Part shown: one piece after another, positions 1 to 5,582 of the stretch
How positions within the stretch are numbered: the stretch's first letter is position 1
Layout of the letters: each line of letters opens with the position of its first letter
Source of the DNA: Bryobacterales bacterium
GTDB taxonomy: Bacteria; Acidobacteriota; Terriglobia; Bryobacterales; Bryobacteraceae
Assembly: GCA_003132905.1 (NCBI GenBank)
Contig: PKZC01000197.1
Location: 4,746 to 10,327 of the forward strand
DNA: 5,582 nt
Direction: 5' to 3'
Notes under the pieces: model-generated
Databases searched by the model: none
Told to the model about the DNA's origin: nothing
What the model saw: the letters and a program-made list of their open reading frames with translations, nothing else
Program-made: the position numbers and the translations under genes

Positions 1-399
1 GTGACCATCGCGAGCCGTTACCGACGCGGTGACATCCACCTTGGTTGCGCCGAACACGGTAGTCAGCTCCCGCTTGGTTTGGCTGCCTTCTTTGTACGCC
101 TCCACCTTGGTGTGCAGCGTGACCAGATCCGGAATGCCATCAGCGGCGCGATCGCCGGTGCGATAGACCTTTTGGAAAGCACCGGAGGCGCGCACTTGAT
201 CTACCAGGCGTTCGTAAACGGCGAAGCGGAACTCAGCGGGAATCTGAATGTCCCCAGCTTCCACCATTGCGATTTGAATCGCCGACGCGGCGAGCTTCGG
301 CTTCGGCGCGGTTTGTGCCGTCACGATCGATGACGCGGCCAGGGCGCAAAAGAAGACGCAAAAGAACTGCAGGAAAACACCAAGCGTGGGCTTTCTCAT
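1..399 (-). CDS. Secreted DUF4410-like protein, 3' end cut by window edge
   Basis: An open frame runs from an ATG at 399-397 to base 1 without a stop, giving 133 residues; the C-terminus is outside the window. The N-terminus is a signal peptide: Arg2-Lys3, a hydrophobic stretch around residues 6-26, and a likely cleavage after Ala28 (VTA|QT), so the protein should be periplasmic or surface exposed. Cys14 and Cys18 lie inside the hydrophobic core and do not form a convincing lipobox. The mature part has a helix with FRFAVYERLV (58-67), then DLVTLHTKVEAYKEGS (91-106) and FGATKVDVTASVTARDG (116-132). That order (helix with E-x-L, a 'TL.gkV..Y..G' strand, then 'GA.k..V...v.D.') is what I remember of DUF4410 proteins, whose function is unknown. 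The start is supported by the ATGA overlap with the upstream gene and a modest GAGG about 10 nt upstream. Reading frame and secretion are firm; the family assignment is tentative. Confidence 0.75.
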   Translation of the reverse strand, partial: MRKPTLGVFLQFFCVFFCALAASSIVTAQTAPKPKLAASAIQIAMVEAGDIQIPAEFRFAVYERLVDQVRASGAFQKVYRTGDRAADGIPDLVTLHTKVEAYKEGSQTKRELTTVFGATKVDVTASVTARDGH

Positions 400-896
400 G
401 GCTTGCTCGCCTCGCTGACTGCACTTTCTTCTGGAGTGGCGTGCGCGCCGGCCTGGGTGAGTTGCGTGCGCATCACCGAGGCTTGTCCGATCGGGAGCGC
501 AAAGATTGCCCCGTGTAGCGCGCCGTCCGGGTCGTGAAAGGAGACGGTCAGTATGTCGACCTTGGTGCGCATCAAAATTGTTAAAACCCTCCCGCTCTCG
601 TAAGGCGCGGCGATGGCTGCCGTCTTTACCACGCGTCCGGTTTTGCCGCCGCTCTGCGTGGTTTCCGTACCGACGAAGATGTCGTCAATCGAGGTGACGG
701 GAACGGTAGTCTCGGCCTTGCCCGTCTTAAACCGCAGCGCGCCATCCTGAACGGTTAGCTTTCCGGTCGCGTTTCGCTTGATGGAATCCAGTCCAATGAC
801 GTGGCGGACGTTTGGACTTGTATCGGGGGCCGCCGGCTGCGCCAACACAGAGCCGGTAAAAGCCAAAATAAAGATACTGGCAGTAATTAACTTCAC
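396..896 (-). CDS. Secreted beta-rich protein of unknown function (166 aa)
   Basis: I do not recognise a named family. The gene starts with GTG, supported by a strong Shine-Dalgarno (GGAGAGGA) 4 nt upstream. Residues 1-19 form a classic signal peptide (Lys2, hydrophobic 3-18, cleavage after VLA|Q), so the mature protein of about 147 residues acts outside the inner membrane. The body, about residues 33-135, alternates short predicted strands and turns: GKLTVQDGALRF (45-56), TTVPVTSIDDIFVG (63-76), then a glycine-rich loop SGGKTGRVVK (82-91), RVLTILM (103-109), VDILTVSFHDPDG (113-125) and HGAIFALP (128-135). A helix follows (GQASVMRTQLTQAG, 137-150). A run of strands closed by one C-terminal helix is reminiscent of PH-like folds; this is only a reading of secondary structure. 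The tail from 151 is low-complexity. It is probably cotranscribed with the DUF4410-like gene, whose ATG overlaps its TGA stop. Being a real gene is nearly certain; its role is unknown. Confidence 0.82.
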   Translation of the reverse strand: MKLITASIFILAFTGSVLAQPAAPDTSPNVRHVIGLDSIKRNATGKLTVQDGALRFKTGKAETTVPVTSIDDIFVGTETTQSGGKTGRVVKTAAIAAPYESGRVLTILMRTKVDILTVSFHDPDGALHGAIFALPIGQASVMRTQLTQAGAHATPEESAVSEASKP

Positions 897-970
897 AGTG
901 TCCTCTCCACCCGACTGCGATTGATAGTGAAGACAAGGCTACCACAATGCTGCCGGACGGACCGCGGGCG
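897..970 (-). promoter_or_regulatory. 74-bp intergenic gap, possible weak promoter for the 166-aa gene
   Basis: This is the only intergenic gap over 25 bp in the window. It separates the signalling genes from the secreted pair. On the minus strand it holds a poor sigma70-like pair, TTGTGG (947-942) and TATCAA (926-921), with only a 15-bp spacer. The stretch next to the regulator stop is GC-rich, but I could not build a convincing terminator hairpin with a T run. The secreted pair may therefore be a separate unit or a readthrough continuation of the operon. Confidence 0.2.
901..908 (-). promoter_or_regulatory. Ribosome binding site that fixes a GTG start
   Basis: The minus strand reads GGAGAGGA, then 4 nt, then GTG at 896-894. 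It decides the start because the GTG gives a complete signal peptide directly, and there is no ATG in the right place. Confidence 0.7.
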
Positions 971-1359
971 CTACGCTCCGGAATGCTGTTGTCGCACTCT
1001 GCCTTCCGCGAGCAGTTCTCTAATTTGCCAGCCGATCGCCATAAACTCATCTAAGCCCGCCGGCTTCACGATGTATCGTTTCACTCGAAATTTTTCTATC
1101 TGCGAGCGATCGCGCTGTGAGGATGAAGAGCTGAGAATGACCACGGGTACCGCGGCAAATCGAGGGCTGGCGTGCATCTGTTCAATAATTTCAAGCCCGC
1201 CGTGCTTAGGCAAATTCAAGTCAATGATCGCAAGGTCCGGCATAGCAGCGGATCTGTCGTTGCGAAGGTACGTAAAGCGCGCCGCAGCAGATGCACGTCC
1301 GCTGGATTGTCCTCAATCACCAGCAGACGATTGGTGCCTTCCAAAGGCGAAGTAATCAT
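971..1359 (-). pseudogene. Rcp1/CheY-like response regulator broken by out-of-frame deletion
   Basis: The gene was a single receiver domain with no output domain, of the type that pairs with phytochrome-like HisKA kinases. From ATG 1359-1357 one frame encodes beta-1 and the start of helix 1: LLVIEDNPADVHLLRRAL (12-29), with the acidic pocket Glu16-Asp17. That frame then turns to nonsense and ends at TGA 1218-1216 (47 aa). The rest of the domain continues in another frame: TYLRNDRSAAMPDLAIIDLNLP, with the phospho-acceptor Asp at 1222-1220, the switch Ser in VVILSSSS, and the conserved Lys in RYIVKPAG, ending at TAG 973-971. The two Asp codons are 89 nt apart; about 156 nt is expected from remembered Rcp1 (52 residues). 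About 67 nt are therefore missing, equal to the end of helix 1, beta-2 and most of helix 2. The start is credible: a strong AGGAGAG site and an ATGA overlap with the kinase stop. Neither fragment can form an active receiver. A sequencing error of this size is unlikely but an assembly error is possible. Confidence 0.85.
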
Positions 1360-3611
1360 TGAATCTCTCCTGTGGAACGGATCGCGACGTTGGGCAATGT
1401 GAACAGAAAGGTCGACCCTTCACCGGATTTCGACTCCACCCAGATTCGCCCGCCATAGCGCTCCACCACACGCTGGCAAATCGCCAGGCCGACTCCGGTG
1501 CCGGGGATCTTCTTGCCGTGCAAGCGCCGGAACACTTCAAAGATCTGCTGGTGGTACTCGGGATCGATGCCGATGCCGTTATCGGACACCGTGAACCGCA
1601 GTTCGCCATCCACCTCCTGCACCGACACGTGGATGCGCGGCGGTTGCGCACCGCGGTATTTGATCGCATTTCCGATCAGGTTCTGAAACAAAGGCTCAAA
1701 ATGGGCCCGATAGGCGCGCAAGACCGGTAAACGGTCGCTAGTCACCACGGCGCCGCTCTCGTCGATAGACGCCTTCAGGTTCTGCTGTACGTTCTCAACC
1801 ACAACGTTGAGATCGACGGATTCCATCGGTTCTTCGTCGGGGTTTCTAATTTCCGTGTATGCCAGCAGATCGGAAAGCAAATCGCGCATACGCGTCGTGC
1901 CTTCCACGATGTTGCCCACAAAAATGCTGGCTTTGCTGTCGAATTCGCCGGGGTACGATTTGATCAGAAGTTGGGAGTAAGCGGTGATCATTCGCAGGGG
2001 CTCCTGAAGATCGTGGCTGGCGATGAAAGCGAAGCGTTCCAGATCTTGATTGGTCAGAGCCAGTACTTTGTTGGAACGTTGCAGATCGGCGTTTAGCTTC
2101 GCCAGATGGTCAGCGGCTTGCACCTGTGAGGTGATGTCGCGCGAAATTACCGATGCGCCGGTAATCCGTCCCAAAGGATCCTGCATGGGTGAGATGGTCA
2201 GAGAGACGTTCAGGAGCTCGCCGTTTTTTGTGCGCCGGATGGTTTGGTAATGCTCGATCCGCTCTCCGTGACCAATGCGTTGCATAATGGTGGCCAATTC
2301 ATCGGACCGATCCGGTGGGAAAATCACCGAGATCGGCTGACCAATTATGTACTGCGCCGGGAAAGCAAAAATCCGCTCCGCGCCGCTGTTCCAGCTCGTT
2401 ACAATGCCGTTGAGATTCTTACTGAAGATCGCGTCGTCCGAGGATTGAACAATGGAAGCGAGCAGGCGGCTGGTTTCGTCGGCACGCCTGCGCGCGGTAA
2501 CGTCCCGGAACACTAGCACCGTTCCTTGAATCGCGCCGTTTTCGTCCCGTATGGGCGCGCCGCTGTCGTCGATCGGAATTTCCCTGCCATCTTTGGCAAG
2601 CAGGATGGTGTGGTTGGCCATTCCAACAATTTTGCCGTGGCGCAACACTTCCGCCACCGGGCTTACAACACTGGCGCGGCTGAACTCATTCACGATCTGA
2701 AAAACTTCGTCCAGATGCTTGTCTACGATGTCCGCTTCCTGCAGCCCCAGCATGGATTGTGCAACGGGATTGACGAAGACAACGCGTCCGCTGGCATCCG
2801 TGGATATGACCGCGTCTCCAATACTTGCCAGAGTGGTACGAAGAGAATCCCGAATCTCCTGGCTTTTTCTGAGGGCCGCCTCTTGCGCCAGCAGCGCTTT
2901 GCGAAGTTCGCTGTCCTGGGATTGGATGCGGGTGAGCATCTCGTTGAAGCCGTCGGCCAGCGCACCCAATTCGTCTTCCGAGACCTTGCGCGCTCGAATG
3001 CTGTAGTCTCTGGTCTCCGATACCCGGCGGGTGGCATTCGCAAGCCCTGAAATCGGTTCCGCGATGATGGCGCGTAACCTGGACGAAAGCAGGAAGGCTA
3101 CCAGGCTGGATACCAGCAGGATAATGAGCACCGTTTGGCCATAGAGCCGGGCTCGTTCGGAAATCTCATCCAGATCGTAAAGCAAGACCAGCGTTCCGAT
3201 CCTGCGCTGGTTGAGCGCTATGGGCCGCCGCACCATCAGCCCCCCGCTCGTGAACAGCATTTGATCGGGCGCATTTCCCGGTGGGCATCCCGTGGACGTT
3301 CCGGGGCGTACATAGGTGGCGAAGACGGCTCCGTTCGGACGGTAGATACAAGCGGCAACCAGATGAGGCCTGGCTCGTAGGGACCCTAACGTCTCGGTTG
3401 CCGTTCTGGGATCGTCAAATGCGAGTGCGGCCGTGCTGTTGTCGGCGACAATCTCAGCCAGGGCGGAAATGTCCCGTTGCATCCCCGAGCGGAAAAGCAC
3501 CGAATCCGCGATCACGATGCCCAGCCCCGATAACAGGAGCGCCGCCGCGGTAACAGACATGATGATCGCGAGCAGTTTTTGCTTGATCGGCATGTCGCGG
3601 AAAAGACGCAT
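1356..3611 (-). CDS. CHASE8-HAMP-PAS-PAS sensor histidine kinase
   Basis: This 751-aa inner-membrane sensor kinase autophosphorylates on a histidine and should pass the phosphate to a receiver protein. Domains in order: TM1 (about 13-35); a periplasmic CHASE8-type sensor (36-158) with the typical NSTAALAFDDPRTATETL segment (58-75) and YRPNGAVFATY (90-100); TM2 (about 159-178); HAMP (about 180-232, PISGLANATRRV and the DELGALADGFNEM half); a linker helix; PAS1 (about 255-375); PAS2 (about 384-497); a short coiled coil (498-525); HisKA with ASHDLQEPLRMI (531-542), phospho-acceptor His533; and HATPase_c with N-box QNLIGNAIKY (643-652), G1 DNGIGID (677-683), F-box IFEVFRRLH (690-698) and G2 GTGVGLAI (704-711). 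All catalytic motifs are intact. The DLQEPLR H-box is of the phytochrome/Cph1-like type, fitting the Rcp1-like regulator that follows. CHASE8 is the sensor of the diguanylate cyclase YfiN, and a YfiR homologue lies 21 bp upstream, so I infer control by that periplasmic protein. Neither PAS domain shows a flavin (GxNCRFLQ) motif. Confidence 0.96.
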   Translation of the reverse strand: MRLFRDMPIKQKLLAIIMSVTAAALLLSGLGIVIADSVLFRSGMQRDISALAEIVADNSTAALAFDDPRTATETLGSLRARPHLVAACIYRPNGAVFATYVRPGTSTGCPPGNAPDQMLFTSGGLMVRRPIALNQRRIGTLVLLYDLDEISERARLYGQTVLIILLVSSLVAFLLSSRLRAIIAEPISGLANATRRVSETRDYSIRARKVSEDELGALADGFNEMLTRIQSQDSELRKALLAQEAALRKSQEIRDSLRTTLASIGDAVISTDASGRVVFVNPVAQSMLGLQEADIVDKHLDEVFQIVNEFSRASVVSPVAEVLRHGKIVGMANHTILLAKDGREIPIDDSGAPIRDENGAIQGTVLVFRDVTARRRADETSRLLASIVQSSDDAIFSKNLNGIVTSWNSGAERIFAFPAQYIIGQPISVIFPPDRSDELATIMQRIGHGERIEHYQTIRRTKNGELLNVSLTISPMQDPLGRITGASVISRDITSQVQAADHLAKLNADLQRSNKVLALTNQDLERFAFIASHDLQEPLRMITAYSQLLIKSYPGEFDSKASIFVGNIVEGTTRMRDLLSDLLAYTEIRNPDEEPMESVDLNVVVENVQQNLKASIDESGAVVTSDRLPVLRAYRAHFEPLFQNLIGNAIKYRGAQPPRIHVSVQEVDGELRFTVSDNGIGIDPEYHQQIFEVFRRLHGKKIPGTGVGLAICQRVVERYGGRIWVESKSGEGSTFLFTLPNVAIRSTGEIQ
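1365..1371 (-). promoter_or_regulatory. Ribosome binding site of the response regulator
   Basis: The minus strand reads AGGAGAG, followed by 5 nt and ATG 1359-1357. It lies inside the last codons of the kinase. Together with the ATGA stop-start overlap it shows that the regulator's true N-terminus is at 1359, which makes the later frame break visible. Confidence 0.75.
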
Positions 3612-3632
3612 ATGGGAACTCGCCGGCCTCGG

Positions 3633-4223
3633 CTATTTCGCTACCGACCTCGCTACATTCATCAGCCTGGAGCTGATGTTCAGCATGCCTTTCGCCGCCG
3701 CGCGCTGATCGATGTCGAACCTTACCCGCCGGTTCTCGATCACGAAGGCCACCACGCCTCCGTCCTGCAGGAATCGCTCCCCCTCGCCGACGGTCAACAC
3801 GCCGGGACCCAATTCGCCTAACATCTTCCGGACATCTTTCTCCGCTCGCGTAACGAACAACACCTGACAAGCTTTCGGCGCCGGTGCACGGCCGACTCTT
3901 GAAACCACGATTTCATGTCCATTCACCGCTTCTCCCTTCACGATCTCGTTGAGCGTGTCTCCGAACGGATCTTCCCCCAGGATGCAGATGGCGAGCGGCG
4001 AATGTTCATCTGCGAATGCCGCTGGCGGCCATTCCACGAATTTTGTGAAGTTGAGCAGGAACGCTGCTTTTACCTGGTATTCCAGGGGCTCCTCCTGCGC
4101 GGCGCGGGCCACGTAGCAGCCCCAGGTGAATACGAAGGGCAAGAGCAACACCAACGCCAGGGCATTCTCCCGCACGCTCTGGAGTCGCCGTCCGATTAAC
4201 GAGTATGCGTTGAGGGTCGCCAT
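3633..4223 (-). CDS. YfiR/DUF4154-family periplasmic regulator
   Basis: This 196-aa protein has a signal peptide with basic residues Arg12, Arg13 and Arg18, a hydrophobic core at about 20-37 and probable cleavage after Ala41 (ARA|AQ). Cys36 is in the core and the -3 to -1 residues (T-W-G) do not fit a lipobox. The mature part carries the DUF4154 pattern throughout: YQVKAAFLLNFTKFVEWP (49-66), ICILGEDPFGD (79-89), CQVLFVT (119-125), VLTVGE (142-147), GGVVAFVIENRRVRFDID (155-172) and LNISSRLMNVARSV (181-194). In Pseudomonas, YfiR binds the periplasmic part of YfiN and represses it, released by YfiB or redox change. Cys80 and Cys119 have the same 39-residue spacing as the remembered Cys71-Cys110 disulfide of P. 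aeruginosa YfiR, while the second disulfide (Cys145-Cys152 there) has no counterpart. Its place directly before a CHASE8 kinase suggests it represses or gates that kinase. Start: ATG, 22 bp after the receptor stop, without a clear Shine-Dalgarno, hinting at coupled translation. Confidence 0.9.
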   Translation of the reverse strand: MATLNAYSLIGRRLQSVRENALALVLLLPFVFTWGCYVARAAQEEPLEYQVKAAFLLNFTKFVEWPPAAFADEHSPLAICILGEDPFGDTLNEIVKGEAVNGHEIVVSRVGRAPAPKACQVLFVTRAEKDVRKMLGELGPGVLTVGEGERFLQDGGVVAFVIENRRVRFDIDQRAAAKGMLNISSRLMNVARSVAK

Positions 4224-4245
4224 ATTGGTGCTGGCGGTCGCAGCG

Positions 4246-5582
4246 CTACTTGCTCCATGTCAGTCGCGCGTAGGCGCTTCTCTTGATGCCGACCAGTGGT
4301 CCCGGATCGCCTCCGAATTCGGGATGCGACGGTTGAAGAAGATTCTCGCCAATCAGGGACAGCTCAAATTGGTTACTCAAGCGCCACCCGAACCGCGCGT
4401 CGCCTGTTGAGTAGGCGGGCACCTGATAGGCCGGAAGTGTGCTGACATACCGGTAAGCGAGATCCAGTTGGAGGCGTTTGGAAAAATCCACGGCCAATTG
4501 AACCGACGCCTGGTGCTGCGGGCTGGAGCCAACGATCCCCGGCGCGCTGCCGACGTCTGCCGAATGGGGAGCTCTTCCGATATTCATGTGGAGAAAGGAA
4601 TACGAGCCTCGCAGGCGCAAAAACGTCGTCGGACTCCATTCGGGAGCGACTTCCACTCCCTTCGTATAGCCGAGCAACCCATTTCCGAAATGAGCCGGCA
4701 GGAGAAAATGCACAGGTTCGGGATCGGATTCCAAATAGGCCTGTCCGATTAAGTCTTCACTAAAGAGGTCGTGGTAGTGATTGTAGAATCCTGTGAGATC
4801 GACGTAGATCTTCTTGCTCACGAAACGCCGGTAGCCAAGCTCATAACCGTTCAGCTCTTCGGGAGCGAAAGTGGAGTTGGCATTGAATCGCGCAAAAAAC
4901 GGCGTGCCGTTCGCGGAGTTGCCAATATAGCCCAAAAGGTAGAAATTTTCTTCTGAATCAGACGGCGTGCGTATCGCGTGCGTAAAAGCCGCCCACACGG
5001 TTTGGCTTTCGTCCGGTGTCCAAAGCAGGCGAACGCTGGGTTCAAAATCCACGTCATTGGTGAAGTTGGTCTTCAGCATTTTCGTTCCGAGAATCAGCGA
5101 CAGGCGCTGATCCACTAGCCCGATCTGATCCTGAACGAATGCGGTTCCCAGATAGTCCGTACGCTTATTCGGTACGAACTGCAGGCCCGAGACAACCACG
5201 GAATCGTTAACCGGATCGACACGCGCGCCCAGACCCCAGGTAACCTCTTGCCGCGCCGGCAATCGGAGGCGTTGCAAGAAATCGACGTCGAAGGTGTCGC
5301 GATCTTCCACATAGTTAGGCGTTCGACGGTCGGTACGGTCGTAATAAACCTGCACCTGGATATCGTTGCCTTCGCTGTAGATTCTTTTCCAGCGGCCCAG
5401 AATGTTCTGGCCGGAAAGCAGTGCGTTGGCATCGATTATTTGTGAATAGGGCGATGTGTAGCTGGTGGCCTGCACGCTTTTACCGGCAATCTCATCGTAG
5501 GCGTCGCCTTGCAGGGTAAAGGCATCTCGATTCTCCGCCCAGTCCATGCGAAAACCCACCTGTCCGTCGCGCCAATCGTCAA
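4246..5582 (-). CDS. TonB-dependent outer-membrane receptor, C-terminal part (5' cut)
   Basis: The frame is open through the right edge; 444 residues plus stop TAG are seen, so the signal peptide, TonB box, plug and first barrel strands are missing. What is seen is the outer-membrane beta-barrel: alternating amphipathic strands with periplasmic turns and longer loops. Recognisable elements are the DDWRDGQVGFRMDW strand at the edge, FTLQGDAYDE, an AFTHAIRTPSD segment typical of the middle of the barrel (residue about 190-200 of the visible part), TFAPEELNGYELGYR (the conserved 'PE....yElG.r' motif), VDLTGFYNHYHDLF, YTKGVEVAPEW, SYSFLHMNI and the last strands ELSLIGENLLQPSHPEF and RSAYARLTWSK. 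The final residues are Trp-Ser-Lys, not the usual terminal Phe or Trp. Such receptors import siderophores, cobalamin, sugars or other scarce ligands using TonB energy; the ligand cannot be read from the barrel. Placement before yfiR-like and kinase genes suggests the receptor supplies or reports the signal. Confidence 0.92.
   Translation of the reverse strand, partial: DDWRDGQVGFRMDWAENRDAFTLQGDAYDEIAGKSVQATSYTSPYSQIIDANALLSGQNILGRWKRIYSEGNDIQVQVYYDRTDRRTPNYVEDRDTFDVDFLQRLRLPARQEVTWGLGARVDPVNDSVVVSGLQFVPNKRTDYLGTAFVQDQIGLVDQRLSLILGTKMLKTNFTNDVDFEPSVRLLWTPDESQTVWAAFTHAIRTPSDSEENFYLLGYIGNSANGTPFFARFNANSTFAPEELNGYELGYRRFVSKKIYVDLTGFYNHYHDLFSEDLIGQAYLESDPEPVHFLLPAHFGNGLLGYTKGVEVAPEWSPTTFLRLRGSYSFLHMNIGRAPHSADVGSAPGIVGSSPQHQASVQLAVDFSKRLQLDLAYRYVSTLPAYQVPAYSTGDARFGWRLSNQFELSLIGENLLQPSHPEFGGDPGPLVGIKRSAYARLTWSK

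Noticed and set aside
1..333. Plus-strand open frame of 110 codons at the left edge
   Set aside because: It is antisense to the minus-strand secreted protein that has a signal peptide, conserved-looking pattern and coupled start. The plus-strand product is Arg-rich and without any domain.
948..970. Possible terminator after the response regulator
   Set aside because: The segment is GC-rich, but the repeats of CGG/CCG do not form a clear stem and there is no T run after it on the minus strand.
971..1243. A 90-aa receiver protein starting at the internal ATG at 1243
   Set aside because: It lacks beta-1 with the acidic pocket and helix 1, has no Shine-Dalgarno before the ATG, and the receiver pattern continues upstream of that Met (TYLRNDRSAA). 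It is the downstream part of a broken gene, not a separate gene.
1209..1359. Programmed ribosomal frameshift as explanation for the split receiver
   Set aside because: There is no slippery heptamer at the frame change, and about 22 residues of the fold are missing, which a frameshift cannot restore.
2526..3050. Plus-strand open frame of 174 codons
   Set aside because: It lies fully opposite the PAS and HAMP region of the kinase and is a shadow of GC-rich codons with no recognisable domain.
3454..3870. Minus-strand open frame of 138 codons spanning the YfiR/kinase junction
   Set aside because: It is out of frame with both well-supported genes and its product is Arg/Gly-rich low-complexity sequence.

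Overview
The window comes from a GC-rich (roughly 55-60% by eye) diderm bacterium. A TonB-dependent outer-membrane receptor and several periplasmic signal peptides ending in A-Q establish the Gram-negative envelope. The combination of a YfiR/DUF4154 protein, a CHASE8 multi-PAS kinase, an Rcp1-type regulator and small secreted proteins of uncharacterised type suggests Acidobacteriota (Solibacter/Bryobacter-like). Taxonomy is an inference and not strongly fixed; Verrucomicrobia is an alternative.

Every supported gene lies on the minus strand, so transcription runs from the right edge to the left. In that order: the C-terminal 444 residues of a TonB-dependent receptor (5582-4246, its start lies beyond the window); 22 bp later a YfiR-family periplasmic protein (4223-3633); 21 bp later a membrane histidine kinase with architecture TM-CHASE8-TM-HAMP-PAS-PAS-HisKA-HATPase_c (3611-1356); overlapping its stop by ATGA, a single-domain CheY/Rcp1-like response regulator (1359-971) that is broken by an out-of-frame internal deletion. 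After a 74-bp gap come a secreted beta-rich protein of unknown function (GTG start, 896-396) and, again overlapping by ATGA, a secreted DUF4410-like protein that runs off the left edge (399-1). This last gene is open at the window boundary. No gap exceeds 74 bp, and I found no RNA genes, mobile elements, CRISPR arrays or repeats.

The first four genes look like one envelope-to-cytoplasm signalling operon. In the Pseudomonas YfiBNR system, periplasmic YfiR represses YfiN, which senses through a periplasmic CHASE8 domain and outputs c-di-GMP through GGDEF. Here a YfiR homologue sits next to a CHASE8-HAMP protein whose output is a histidine kinase, so the same input module appears wired to phosphotransfer. 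The outer-membrane partner is a TonB-dependent receptor, not the OmpA-like YfiB. The damaged response regulator suggests that in this genome the kinase has lost its adjacent partner, or that this copy is decaying.
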